Of a stretch of DNA of 64,000 bases, positions 33,553-42,060 are shown in pieces. The translations under genes were made by a program, and so were the position numbers. Positions within the stretch are counted from its first letter, which is position 1; each line of letters opens with the position of its first letter. Origin of the DNA: Streptomyces albicerus (GTDB taxonomy: Bacteria; Actinomycetota; Actinomycetes; Streptomycetales; Streptomycetaceae); NCBI RefSeq assembly GCF_008905045.1, contig NZ_VWMY01000014.1:124001-188000 (forward strand). Direction: 5' to 3'. Under the pieces are notes generated by a model, which was not told where the DNA came from, made no database searches, and saw only the letters and a list, made by a program, of their open reading frames with translations.

Positions 33553-33618
33553 GTCTGTACGCCTCCTAGGCACTCGAGCCCACTGTAAGGAGGCGGCGAC
33601 GGCTCGGCGACAGCGCCT

Positions 33619-33669
33619 AAGCGGTCTCGGGGCGGCGTGGGGGCGTGCCTCACTTCCCCGAGACCGCTT
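33619..33669 (-). terminator. 14-bp stem terminator after the TetR gene
   Basis: AAGCGGTCTCGGGG (33619-33632) pairs perfectly with CCCCGAGACCGCTT (33656-33669). It starts 3 bp after the minus-strand TetR stop codon at 33672. Confidence 0.8.
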
Positions 33670-33671
33670 GG

Positions 33672-34274
33672 TCAGCTCCGGACGGCCGCGAGCCGGCGCG
33701 GGCGGCTGTACAGCGCGGCCCGGAGCGGTGGTCCCAGGATCCTGCGTACGTCCGCCGCGCCGAGCGCCGTGGCCGGCCCCAGCGGGTTCAGGTACCGCGT
33801 GAAGATGAGCCCCCCGATCACGGTGACGGCGGCGACGGCCCGCTCGGTGGCGTCAGAGCCGCCCAGGAACTCGGCGATACGGCCGACGACCTCGCGCTCC
33901 AGGAACTCCCGGAACACCCGCATGACGTCCTCGTCCCGCATCGACGCCGCGTCGAGCCGCGCCATGGCCCCGCCGTCCTCCCACAGGGAGGTGACGGCGT
34001 CGAGGAGCCGGTCGGCGACGCCCTCCGGGTCGCCCTCCAGGGCCTTGGCGATCAGCAGCGACTGCCCGCACCGCAAATTCATCGCCTCGCCGAACAGGCC
34101 CTGCTTCGAGCCGAAGTGATAGCTGATGAGCGCGGCGTCGACGTCGGCCGCCGCGGCCACGGCCCGCAGGGTGGTGCCCTGGTAACCCTGGTCCAGGAAC
34201 AGCTCACGGGCGGCCGTGGCGATGCGCGCCTTGGTGGGTGGGTTGCCGCGCGGGCGGCCACGGGTTTTATTCAT
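33672..34274 (-). CDS. TetR-family transcriptional regulator
   Basis: Predicted 200 residues. The HTH comprises ATAARELFLDQGYQGTTLRA followed by ADVDAALISYHFGSKQGLF. The C-terminal part (SLLIAKALEGDP, FLEREVVGRIAEFLGG) resembles the PsrA-like group. ATG 34274 lies within the TATTCA-TGAATA inverted repeat, so it is probably autoregulated, and it diverges from an NAD(P)-binding oxidoreductase that is the likely target. Confidence 0.85.
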   Translation of the reverse strand: MNKTRGRPRGNPPTKARIATAARELFLDQGYQGTTLRAVAAAADVDAALISYHFGSKQGLFGEAMNLRCGQSLLIAKALEGDPEGVADRLLDAVTSLWEDGGAMARLDAASMRDEDVMRVFREFLEREVVGRIAEFLGGSDATERAVAAVTVIGGLIFTRYLNPLGPATALGAADVRRILGPPLRAALYSRPRRLAAVRS

Positions 34275-34286
34275 CAGCGTTGAATA
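34268..34286. promoter_or_regulatory. Inverted repeat overlapping the TetR start codon
   Basis: TATTCA (34268-34273) and TGAATA (34281-34286) form 6-bp arms around a 7-base spacer in the short divergent region, with the TetR ATG inside. A probable operator for both genes. Confidence 0.5.
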
Positions 34287-34294
34287 TCCGGTGG

Positions 34295-35041
34295 GTGCGA
34301 CGGCAGTGTCAAGGCGACGCGGCAACCGAGTCCACGGAGAGTGATGTCACGCGTATCGCCGTCTTCGGAGCGGGCGGTCCCACCGGCCGACAGCTCGTCC
34401 AGCAGGCCCTGGCGGCCGGGCATGAGGTCACTGCGGTGACCCGCCGCCCGCCGGGCTTCGCACCCCAGGCCGGGCTGACCGTCACCGGCGTCGACGCCAC
34501 CGACGCGGACGCCGTCGAGGAGGTGGTCGCCGGCCACGAGGCGGTCCTGTCGGCGCTGGGTGTCGCGCCCGGTCGCGGGCCTGTGTCGCTCTATTCGGCC
34601 GCCGCAGGGAACATCGTCGCGGGCATGGCGGCGCACGGCGTGAAGCGGCTGATCGTGGTCAGCTCCAGCGTCCTCGATCCCGGGTGGCGCCCCAGCGGCG
34701 CCTTCTTCTTCAACAACGTGCTGGATCCGTACGTGAACCGGGTGATCGCCCGCAGCGCGCACGAGGACATGCGCCGCATGGAGGCGCTGATCCGGGAGAC
34801 CACGCTGGACTGGACATTCGCCCGCCCGTCGGGCCTGTTCGACCACCCGGCGGCCACCCGCTACGAACTCGCCGAGAACAGCGCCGACGGTGTGTTCACC
34901 GCCCGGGCCGACCTCGCCGCGAGCATGCTGCGCGAACTGACCGAGGGCGCGTACGTGCACCGGGCGATGGGGGTCGTCACGACGGACGTGCGACCGAGCG
35001 TTCCACGGCTGATCTGGCGCGAGGCGACACGGAAGCGGTAG
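34295..35041 (+). CDS. NAD(P)-dependent NmrA-like oxidoreductase (start uncertain)
   Basis: A Rossmann-fold atypical SDR: TRIAVFGAGGPTGRQLVQQA is the dinucleotide-binding start and VVSSSVLDP plus TFARPSGLFD are typical NmrA/BVR-B-type motifs. The natural start would be just before TRIAVFG, but the codon there (34346) is GTC, preceded by GGAGAG at good spacing. The only ordinary in-frame start is GTG 34295 without a clear RBS. Probably regulated by the divergent TetR protein. Confidence 0.75.
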   Translation: MRRQCQGDAATESTESDVTRIAVFGAGGPTGRQLVQQALAAGHEVTAVTRRPPGFAPQAGLTVTGVDATDADAVEEVVAGHEAVLSALGVAPGRGPVSLYSAAAGNIVAGMAAHGVKRLIVVSSSVLDPGWRPSGAFFFNNVLDPYVNRVIARSAHEDMRRMEALIRETTLDWTFARPSGLFDHPAATRYELAENSADGVFTARADLAASMLRELTEGAYVHRAMGVVTTDVRPSVPRLIWREATRKR

Positions 35042-35254
35042 GCGGTCGGCGATGGCCACCGACAGGGCCCGCTTCGAGAACGTGAGCGCCTTCGGGATCA
35101 TGAACCCGATGTGGGCCCGCGCAACGGTTCAACCGGCACAGCCCCTGGTCACTGGGCTGAAACCACCCGCCCGGGACGATCCCCCGCGTCGCCCCGAGCG
35201 GGCAGCAGCCCGGAGATGATCCCTCACGGGAGACTCACCGGACGTCTGAGTATA

Positions 35255-35275
35255 GTTGGCTGGCAGCCAGTCAAC
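35255..35275. promoter_or_regulatory. TetR-type operator upstream of the 35289 regulator
   Basis: GTTGGCTGG and CCAGTCAAC flank CAG, forming 9-bp arms with one mismatch, 13 bp before the ATG of the TetR gene. The sequence follows TATAGTT, a possible -10, so a bound repressor would block its own promoter. Confidence 0.65.
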
Positions 35276-35288
35276 GCAGGAGTACAGG

Positions 35289-36005
35289 ATGTCCCCTCGC
35301 AGCGCCGCGGTCAATGAAGAGTTGCGGCGGCGTTCCCGCGAGAGGCTTCTGCAGGCGGCGCTCGAGCTGGTCAGCGAGCGCGGTTACGAGGCCACAACCC
35401 TGGGCGACATCGCCGACCGAGCGGGCTCGGCCCGTGGCCTCGTCTCGTACTACTTCCCGGGCAAACGCCAGCTCGTGCAGTCGGCCGTGCACCGGCTGAT
35501 GCACCGCACGCTGGAGGAGGCGCTGGAGCGCGAGCCGCGCACCGAGGACGGCCAGGAGCGCATGGCGCGGGCCATCGACGCCATCCTCGGCCTCGCCCGG
35601 GACCACCCCGTGCTGATGCGCCAGCACATGGCGGGCATCCTGCAGGGCGAGGGGTTCATGCAGTGCGCGGAGCAGCAGCGCCTGGCGGAACTGCTCAGCG
35701 ACACCATGGCCCGCTACGGCTCACCGGACACGGCTGCCGACTACCCGATGCTGCGCGCGCTGCTGATGGGTTCGGTGTACGCGGCGCTGGTGCCCGGAGT
35801 CCCGATGCCCGTGCCGGCTCTGCGGGCCGAGCTGTTCCGGCGCTACGGGCTCGACTGGGAGCGGGGTGTCCCGCCGGATACCGAGGCACCCGGCGGGACG
35901 TATCACGAGGACCTCTCACGGTTCTTCGCTCCCGAGGGCCCGGAGCAGAATGGTGAGCAGAGCCGTGAGGCGGACGCGGCCGGTCGGACCGCTCAGTCGA
36001 AGTAG
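35289..36005 (+). CDS. TetR-family transcriptional regulator
   Basis: Predicted 238 residues. The HTH is LLQAALELVSERGYEATTLG plus DIADRAGSARGLVSYYFPGK. The C-terminal domain (ILGLARDHPVLMRQHMAGIL) is of the type that binds small hydrophobic ligands. ATG 35289 follows AGGAG. The last codons (AQSK) and stop lie in an 18-bp tandem duplication shared with the opposing gene. Targets are not obvious; it may be only autoregulated. Confidence 0.85.
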   Translation: MSPRSAAVNEELRRRSRERLLQAALELVSERGYEATTLGDIADRAGSARGLVSYYFPGKRQLVQSAVHRLMHRTLEEALEREPRTEDGQERMARAIDAILGLARDHPVLMRQHMAGILQGEGFMQCAEQQRLAELLSDTMARYGSPDTAADYPMLRALLMGSVYAALVPGVPMPVPALRAELFRRYGLDWERGVPPDTEAPGGTYHEDLSRFFAPEGPEQNGEQSREADAAGRTAQSK

Positions 36006-36026
36006 TCCGCTCAGTCGAAGTAGTCC
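35991..36026. repeat. 18-bp perfect tandem duplication spanning two convergent stop codons
   Basis: GCTCAGTCGAAGTAGTCC occurs at 35991-36008 and again at 36009-36026. The TetR stop (36003-36005) is in the left copy and the LVIVD-protein stop (36011-36013, minus) in the right copy. The right copy is native to the LVIVD gene (QPDYFD end), so the left copy probably rewrote the TetR C-terminus. Confidence 0.9.
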
Positions 36027-37513
36027 GGCTGCGTCTGGACGTTCAGCTCGCTCAGACGGGTCCACCTCGCCGGGTCCGTACGACGGTCGCTGATCTTCAG
36101 GACGTCGAAGCCCTTGGCCATGTCGTTCGAGTAGATGTAGCCGTTGTAGTAGTACGCCGACCAGGAGCCGCCGACCGTGAGCTTGTCGGTGGTCAGCGGG
36201 CCGCGCTCGAAGTAGGCGATCTCCTTGGGCTTCGAGGAGTCGGTGAAGTCCCAGACGGAGACGCCGCCCTGATACCAGGCCTGGACCATGATGTCCTTGC
36301 CCTTGACCGGGATCAGCGAGCCGTTGTGGGCGACGCAGTTCTCGGTGTCCGCCTGGTGGCGCGAGATCTTGAAGTAGCTCTTGAAGACGAGCTTGCGCTT
36401 GTCGCCCTTGCCGACGATGTCGTAGATGCCGTCGGCGCCGCGGTTCGGGCCGATGGCCGCGTTGCAGGTGGCGCCCACGCCACCGCCCAACTCATCGGTG
36501 AACACGACCTTGTTGGCCTTCTGGTTGAAGGTCGCCGAGTGCCAGAACGCGAAGTTGACGTTGTCCTGGACCTGGTCGATGACCTTCGGGTTCTCCGGGT
36601 CCTTGATGGAGAACAGGATGCCGTCGCCCATGCAGGCGCCCGCCGCGAGGTCCTTGGAGGGCAGCACGGTGATGTCGTGGCAGCCGGTGGTCTTGGAGAC
36701 ACCGGGGTTGGTGGGCGCGCCCGGGTTGCCGCCGCCGTCCGGTCCCGCACCGGGGAAGAGGACGGGGAAGTTCACAACTGCCGCCTTCTCGGGGGCCTTT
36801 CGCGGCACCTTGATGACCGAGATGCCGTCGTGCGGCGGCTGGCAGTCGGGGAACGTGGTGCTCGGCGAGTACGAGGAGACGTAGATGTAGACGTTCCTGC
36901 GCTCCGGCACCAGCGTGTGGGTGTGCGAGCCGCATGCGGTCTCGACGGCGGCGACGTACTTGGGGTTCTTCTTGTCGCTGATGTCGAAGACCTTCATGCC
37001 CTCCCACGAGGACTTCTCGGTCGCGGGCTGCGAGGTGCTGCTGCAGGAGTCGTCACTGCGCGAGGAGTCGGTGGAGAGGAAGAGCAGGTTACCGGAGACG
37101 GAGATGTCGTTCTGCGAGCCCGGGCAGAGCACCTGGGAGACCGTCTTCGGGGCCTTCGGGTTGCTGATGTCGAGGATGCGGAAGCCGTCGTAGTTGCCGG
37201 CGAACGCGTACCTGCCCTGGAAGGCAAGATCCGAATTGGTGCCGGGCAGCGCGTCCTTGGGGATGTTCGCGAGGTGCTGGATGTTGTCCGAGTGGACGAT
37301 CTCGTCCTGGCCGGGTATCTCGCCGCTCGCGATCGCCGCCCTCGCCTCGGCCGCCTCACTCTTGGAGACCTTCTGCGAAGTGGTCGGCGAGTCCCCGGGG
37401 TCTGGGGTCGCGACCGCCGGACCGGCCGTCAGCAGGGCGGCCAGGAGGCCCGCCGCGGTGGCGGCAACTCCGAGACGTCTGCGCCGTGTTCGGTGGGTGT
37501 TCAACAGGGTCAC
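36011..37513 (-). CDS. Secreted LVIVD-repeat beta-propeller protein
   Basis: Predicted 500 residues with an RTRRRRLGVAATAAGLLAAL signal peptide ending near AVATP. Blades repeat the pattern FRILDISNPKAPK, MKVFDISDKKNPK, FSIKDPENPKVI, VSVWDFTDSSKPK, which is the LVIVD motif. Several Cys and His residues (CGSHTHTL, GCHDITVL, FWHSATF, NCVAHNGSL) could bind a metal. GTG 37513 follows GGGAGG. It diverges from a DUF305 lipoprotein gene, a pairing I associate with Streptomyces. Molecular role unknown. Confidence 0.8.
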   Translation of the reverse strand: MTLLNTHRTRRRRLGVAATAAGLLAALLTAGPAVATPDPGDSPTTSQKVSKSEAAEARAAIASGEIPGQDEIVHSDNIQHLANIPKDALPGTNSDLAFQGRYAFAGNYDGFRILDISNPKAPKTVSQVLCPGSQNDISVSGNLLFLSTDSSRSDDSCSSTSQPATEKSSWEGMKVFDISDKKNPKYVAAVETACGSHTHTLVPERRNVYIYVSSYSPSTTFPDCQPPHDGISVIKVPRKAPEKAAVVNFPVLFPGAGPDGGGNPGAPTNPGVSKTTGCHDITVLPSKDLAAGACMGDGILFSIKDPENPKVIDQVQDNVNFAFWHSATFNQKANKVVFTDELGGGVGATCNAAIGPNRGADGIYDIVGKGDKRKLVFKSYFKISRHQADTENCVAHNGSLIPVKGKDIMVQAWYQGGVSVWDFTDSSKPKEIAYFERGPLTTDKLTVGGSWSAYYYNGYIYSNDMAKGFDVLKISDRRTDPARWTRLSELNVQTQPDYFD

Positions 37514-37706
37514 TGCGTCCTCCCTTGTATCCGTTCGCAGTTGAACGGTTCAGGTACCTCCGAAGTATCGTCTTCATCATGCACAGATCAACAGGCGTCA
37601 ACGCATTCGTAATGAATGTTTTTGATCAATGGCGTATGGAAGCGTGCTAGGACGGTCATCAACACTCACGAGGTGTCTGCCAATTCAAGTGCCCCAGGAG
37701 GTCGCT

Positions 37707-38357
37707 GTGCTCTCCCGCCGTACGTCCCGCCGTTTGACCACGGCCTCCGTGGCGGTCGCCGTACTCGCGCTCGGCGGCTGCACGGGCTCGGACGACGAGA
37801 CCAAGTCCGCGTCGGGCACTGGCCCTTCGGTGATCGCGCCGGGCAAGCCGGGCGAGGCCGCCGAGACACTCTCGGCCGAGGAGGCCGCCAAGCAGCGCAC
37901 CGACGACGACACCCCCAACTCGGCGGACGTCGACTATGCGCGCATGATGGTCGAGCATCACACCCAGGCCCTGGAGATGACCGAACTCGCCCCGAAACGC
38001 ACCGAGTCGACCCAGGTGAAGCGGCTCGCCGAGCGGATCGCGGCCGCGCAGGGGCCCGAGATCGACTCCATGAACGCCTGGCTCGAGTCCCACGGCGGCG
38101 AGAAGAAGAACACCGGGCACGACCATGAGGCGATGCCGGGCATGGCGACCGAGGCGCAGCTGCAGAAGTTGCGCGCGGCGAAGGGCGAGGCGTTCGACGA
38201 GCTCTTCCTGAAGCTGATGATCACCCATCACGACGGGGCGGTCACCATGGCCACGGATGTGAAGGCCCAGGGCAACAACCTTCAGATCGAGGAGATGGCG
38301 GACGACGTGATCGCGCAGCAGACCGCCGAGATCAGCCGGATGCGCGACATGTCCTGA
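37707..38357 (+). CDS. DUF305 lipoprotein
   Basis: Predicted 216 residues. The lipobox is ALGGC (Cys25). The DUF305 ferritin-like helical domain follows, with the characteristic VDYARMMVEHHTQALEMTEL (first half) and FLKLMITHHDGAVTMATDV (second half), giving paired His-His and Met residues suited to copper or another soft metal. GTG 37707 follows AGGAGG. Proteins of this family are exported; the divergent LVIVD protein is its probable partner. Confidence 0.85.
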   Translation: MLSRRTSRRLTTASVAVAVLALGGCTGSDDETKSASGTGPSVIAPGKPGEAAETLSAEEAAKQRTDDDTPNSADVDYARMMVEHHTQALEMTELAPKRTESTQVKRLAERIAAAQGPEIDSMNAWLESHGGEKKNTGHDHEAMPGMATEAQLQKLRAAKGEAFDELFLKLMITHHDGAVTMATDVKAQGNNLQIEEMADDVIAQQTAEISRMRDMS

Positions 38358-38372
38358 TGCGCCCGGAGCCCT

Positions 38373-38915
38373 TCAGCGCCGGGCGTGGCGCGCCGTCAGC
38401 AGACCCGCGTCCCGCGCCCCGGCGATCAGCCTGAGCGCGCGGCGGCGGCTGTGGCCGGTCGCGGACATCACGGCGAGCACCGGATCCCGTCCCGCCTGCT
38501 GGGCCGCCCGGTACTCCCCGGCGACGAAGTACCGGCCCTCGATGCCGCGCAGCCGGGCGGGGCGCGCGTGCCGCTTTTCCGGATGCCCGGCTTCCGGGTG
38601 CCCGTCGCGGGACACGGCGCCCGCCGGTCCGGCCGCGCCTTCGCACGCTTCCAGGAGCGGGTCCTCGATCCAGTCCGCGAGCACCGCCAGATCGTCGAGC
38701 GAGAGTGCCGGCTGCGCGCGCACGTCCTCGATGGCGACGCAGCCGTCGCCCACCACGGCGAGCAGGTCGACCCGGGCGCCGTCGTCGAAGCTCAGCCGGA
38801 CATTGCACCACGTCAGGGCGGCGTCGTTCTCCCGCACTTCCCAGGCAGGCCACACGGACACCGCACCATCCGGCCCACAGCGATCAGAAAGATCAAGAAA
38901 GGATGCTTCCAGCAC
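38373..38915 (-). CDS. DUF6214 family protein
   Basis: Predicted 180 residues. The N-terminal half (VWPAWEVRENDAALTWCNVR, then ALSLDDLAVLADWIEDPL) and the C-terminal block EYRAAQQAGRDPVLAVMSAT with GHSRRRALRLIAGARDAGLL are what I recall as DUF6214. The C-terminal helices resemble a small winged or HTH-like DNA-binding motif, but no function is known. It converges closely (15 bp) with the DUF305 gene. Confidence 0.75.
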   Translation of the reverse strand: MLEASFLDLSDRCGPDGAVSVWPAWEVRENDAALTWCNVRLSFDDGARVDLLAVVGDGCVAIEDVRAQPALSLDDLAVLADWIEDPLLEACEGAAGPAGAVSRDGHPEAGHPEKRHARPARLRGIEGRYFVAGEYRAAQQAGRDPVLAVMSATGHSRRRALRLIAGARDAGLLTARHARR

Positions 38916-39087
38916 ACACGCAACGTAACCGCATGATCACATTCACTGCGAATAGGCACGCATACGATCCCGGCAGGGGCACCCCGTCGGCGCAGCGTCA
39001 CGCTCCTCCCCTCCCCCGGCACGCGTTGCGGTGCGATGCTGGAACCACCAGCGATCTCCTCGTTCTCCTCGGGGAAGGGGTTCCGCC

Positions 39088-40440
39088 GTGCTGCAGGTCG
39101 CCGTCATCGGCTCGGGGCCGAGTGGGGTGTACACCGCACAGGGTCTCGTCCAGCAGAACCAGGTGTCCGGGGTCCGGGTCGACGTCCTGGACCGGCTGCC
39201 GTGCCCGTACGGCCTGGTGCGCTACGGCGTGGCACCCGACCACGAGAAGATCAAGTCACTGCAGAACAATCTGCGTACGGTCCTGGAGCACGAGCAGGTG
39301 CGGTTCCTCGGCGGGGTCCAGGTCGGCCCGGACGGACTGCCGGCCGCCCGGCTGCGGGAGCTGTACCACGCGGTCGTGTACTGCGTGGGCGCCGCCACCG
39401 ACCGGCATCTCGGGGTGCCCGGCGAGGAGCTGCCGGGCAGCTGGTCGGCGACCGAGTTCGTGTCCTGGTACAGCGCCCATCCGGACGCCACCGCCGACGG
39501 CTTCGTGCTCGGCGCGCGGGCGGCGGTCGTCATCGGCGTGGGGAACGTGGCGGTGGACGTGACCCGGATGCTCGCCCGCGGTGCCGCGGAGCTGAGCCCC
39601 ACCGACATGCCGCAGGGAGCACTCGCCGCGCTGGCCCACAGTCAGGTGCGGGACATTCAGATGGTGGGGCGGCGCGGCCCGTCGCAGGCCCGCTTCACCA
39701 CCAAGGAACTGCGGGAGCTCGGCGGTCTGCCCGACACCGACGTGGTCGTGGACCCCGAGGAGTTGGCGCTCGATCCGGCGTACCTGGATCCCTCCGCGCT
39801 GCCCGCCGCGCAGCGCCGCAACGTCGAGGTGCTGCGCGGCTGGGCCGAGCGGCCGCCGCAGGGCGGCTCCCGGCGGATCCGGCTCCGCTTCTTCCTGCGC
39901 CCGGTCGAACTGCTCCCCCACGACGAGCGCGTGGGCGCCGTGCGCTTCGAGCGGACGCTGCCGGACGGACACGGCGGCGTGACGGGCACGGGGCAGTACG
40001 AGGACATCGAGGCGCAGCTGGTCCTGCGCTCGGTCGGCTACCGGGGAGTGCCCCTGGAGGGGCTGCCGTTCGACGCGGAGCACGGCACCGTGCCCCATCT
40101 CGCGGGCCGGGTCCTGCGGGACGGCGCGGTGGCACCCGGCGAGTACGTGGCCGGCTGGATCAAGCGGGGCCCGACAGGCGTCATCGGCACCAACCGCCCG
40201 TGCGCGAAGGAAACGGTGACCTCGCTGCTGGAGGACGCCCCCGCACTCGTACGGCGTGAGGTGCCGGCCGATCCGCTGGCCGTCCTACGGGCGGAGGGCC
40301 TGCACCCGGTCGAGTGGTCGGGCTGGCAAGCCATCGAACGGGCGGAGGCGGAGCTGGGGGCCTCACTGGGGCGGAGCGTGGTCAAGCTCCCCGACTGGCC
40401 GTCACTGTGGGAAGCGGCGCGGCAGGGTAGCGCCCTTTAA
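39088..40440 (+). CDS. FprA-type ferredoxin-NADP+ reductase / FAD-dependent oxidoreductase, copy 1
   Basis: Predicted 450 residues. FAD-binding VAVIGSGPSGVYTAQGL at the N-terminus, the FprA motif CPYGLVRYGVAPDHEKIK, the NADP loop VIGVGNVAVDVTRML and the end motif GWIKRGPTGVIGTNRPCAKE match adrenodoxin-reductase-like FprA proteins. GTG 39088 follows GGGGAAGGGG. Its TAA stop lies in the loop of intergenic repeat copy B. A paralogue is at 56155-57519. Confidence 0.85.
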   Translation: MLQVAVIGSGPSGVYTAQGLVQQNQVSGVRVDVLDRLPCPYGLVRYGVAPDHEKIKSLQNNLRTVLEHEQVRFLGGVQVGPDGLPAARLRELYHAVVYCVGAATDRHLGVPGEELPGSWSATEFVSWYSAHPDATADGFVLGARAAVVIGVGNVAVDVTRMLARGAAELSPTDMPQGALAALAHSQVRDIQMVGRRGPSQARFTTKELRELGGLPDTDVVVDPEELALDPAYLDPSALPAAQRRNVEVLRGWAERPPQGGSRRIRLRFFLRPVELLPHDERVGAVRFERTLPDGHGGVTGTGQYEDIEAQLVLRSVGYRGVPLEGLPFDAEHGTVPHLAGRVLRDGAVAPGEYVAGWIKRGPTGVIGTNRPCAKETVTSLLEDAPALVRREVPADPLAVLRAEGLHPVEWSGWQAIERAEAELGASLGRSVVKLPDWPSLWEAARQGSAL

Positions 40441-40500
40441 GGGGCGCGGGGCTGTATCGATTTGCGGCTCCGCCACGTGGGCGCGACCAGCCACAGCCGA
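40429..40500 (-). repeat. Intergenic double-hairpin repeat, copy B
   Basis: Minus-strand reading gives GGCTGGTCGCGCCCACG, GGCGGAGCCGC, an A/T spacer and ACAGCCCCGCGCCCC, then TTAAAGGGCGC. It directly overlaps the last codons and TAA stop of the FprA-type gene, so its outer stem (GCGCCC / GGGGCGC) can serve as that gene's terminator. Confidence 0.85.
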
Positions 40501-40662
40501 TCCGCACTCGACGTACCGTGCTTCCCCCCAGGGCGCTTAGCAGAGTGGCGCATGCTTCAGGGGGCATGACACCTGGCGGCAACAGACCGGAAATCAACAA
40601 ACTGTTCAAGCCCCTTACGGTCACGTACAGTCCCCCGCTCCCCCGCCGCTCCTGGAGTACCC

Positions 40663-42060
40663 ATGCCAACCACCACCCCGGCACGCCAAGTGCACCCCGT
40701 GGACGAGGTACCCCCCGTCCGCCAACTCGCCGCCTTCGGACTGCAGCACGTGCTCGCGATGTACGCGGGCGCCGTGGCGGTCCCCCTGATCGTGGGCAGC
40801 GCGATGAAACTGTCGCCCGCGGACATGGCGTACCTGATCACGGCCGACCTGCTGCTGTGCGGCATCGCGACGCTCATCCAGTGCGTGGGCTTCTGGCGCT
40901 TCGGGGTGCGGCTGCCGATCATGCAGGGGTGCACCTTCGCGGCCGTGTCGCCGATGGTGCTGATCGGTACGGGCGGCGGCGGACTGCCCGCGATCTACGG
41001 GTCGGTGATCGTCGCCGGGCTCGCGATCATCCTGCTGGCGCCGGTCTTCGGGAAGCTGCTGCGATTCTTCCCGCCGCTCGTCACGGGCACGGTGATCCTG
41101 ATCATCGGGCTGTCGCTGCTGCCGGTGGCGGGCAACTGGGCGGCCGGCGGGGTGGGTTCGCCGGACTTCGGCGAGCCGAAGAACCTGGGGCTCGCGGCGT
41201 TCGTCCTCGCGGTGGTGCTCGGCGTCCAGCGGTTCGCGCCGGTGTTCCTGAGCCGGATCGCGGTGCTGATCGGCATCGCGGTGGGTCTCGCGGTCGCGGT
41301 GCCGTTCGACTTCACGGACTTCGGCGGGGTCGGCGACGCGGACTGGCTCGGCATCAGCACGCCGTTCCACTTCGGCGCCCCCACGTTCGAGGCGTCGGCG
41401 ATCGCATCGATGCTGGTCGTGGCGCTGGTGACGATGACCGAGACGACCGGTGACTTCATCGCGGTCGGCGAGATGACCGACCGCAGGATCGAGCCCCGTT
41501 CGCTCGCCGACGGCCTGCGCGCCGACGGCCTGTCCACCGTTCTCGGCGGTGTCTTCAACACCTTCCCGTACACGGCGTACGCGCAGAACGTCGGCCTCGT
41601 CGGCATGACGCGGGTCCGCAGCCGCTGGGTCGTGGCCGTCGCCGGCGGCATCCTCGTCCTGCTCGGTCTGCTGCCCAAGCTGGGCGCGGTGGTCGCGGCG
41701 ATACCCGCGCCGGTGCTCGGCGGCGCCGGTCTGGTCATGTTCGGCACGGTCGCCGCGAGCGGTCTGCGCACGCTCGCCCAAGTGGACTTCAAGGGCAACA
41801 ACAACCTGACGGTGGTGGCCGTTTCGGTCGCCGTGGGCATGCTGCCGGTCGGCGTGCCGACGGTGTACGAGAAGTTCCCCGACTGGTTCCAGACGGTGAT
41901 GAACAGCGGCATCAGCGCGGGCTGCCTGACGGCGATCGTGCTCAACCTGCTCTTCAACCACCTTCCCTCGAAGGGCGGTTCAGCTGCCCCCGAGGCGGAC
42001 GGCCTGGCGAGCGGCGGCGGCCAGGACGCTGTCGAGAAGTCCCGGGAAGAGATCGTCTAG
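40663..42060 (+). CDS. NCS2-family xanthine/uracil permease
   Basis: Predicted 465 residues with about 12-14 helices. Family motifs include LQHVLAMYAGAVAVPLIVG, MQGCTFAAVSPM, QRFAPVFLSRIAVLIG, TMTETTGDFIAVGEM and QNVGLVGMTRVRSRWV; the ETTGD motif is close to the substrate site of NCS2 purine transporters. Probably a proton-coupled uric acid, xanthine or uracil importer. ATG 40663 follows CTGGAG. Its last 81 bp overlap the convergent ArsR gene. Confidence 0.9.
   Translation: MPTTTPARQVHPVDEVPPVRQLAAFGLQHVLAMYAGAVAVPLIVGSAMKLSPADMAYLITADLLLCGIATLIQCVGFWRFGVRLPIMQGCTFAAVSPMVLIGTGGGGLPAIYGSVIVAGLAIILLAPVFGKLLRFFPPLVTGTVILIIGLSLLPVAGNWAAGGVGSPDFGEPKNLGLAAFVLAVVLGVQRFAPVFLSRIAVLIGIAVGLAVAVPFDFTDFGGVGDADWLGISTPFHFGAPTFEASAIASMLVVALVTMTETTGDFIAVGEMTDRRIEPRSLADGLRADGLSTVLGGVFNTFPYTAYAQNVGLVGMTRVRSRWVVAVAGGILVLLGLLPKLGAVVAAIPAPVLGGAGLVMFGTVAASGLRTLAQVDFKGNNNLTVVAVSVAVGMLPVGVPTVYEKFPDWFQTVMNSGISAGCLTAIVLNLLFNHLPSKGGSAAPEADGLASGGGQDAVEKSREEIV

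Noticed and set aside
35042..35254. Possible small protein (MATDRARFENVSAFGIMNP) upstream of the TetR gene
   Set aside because: No RBS or family resemblance, and the frame soon becomes Pro/Arg-rich.
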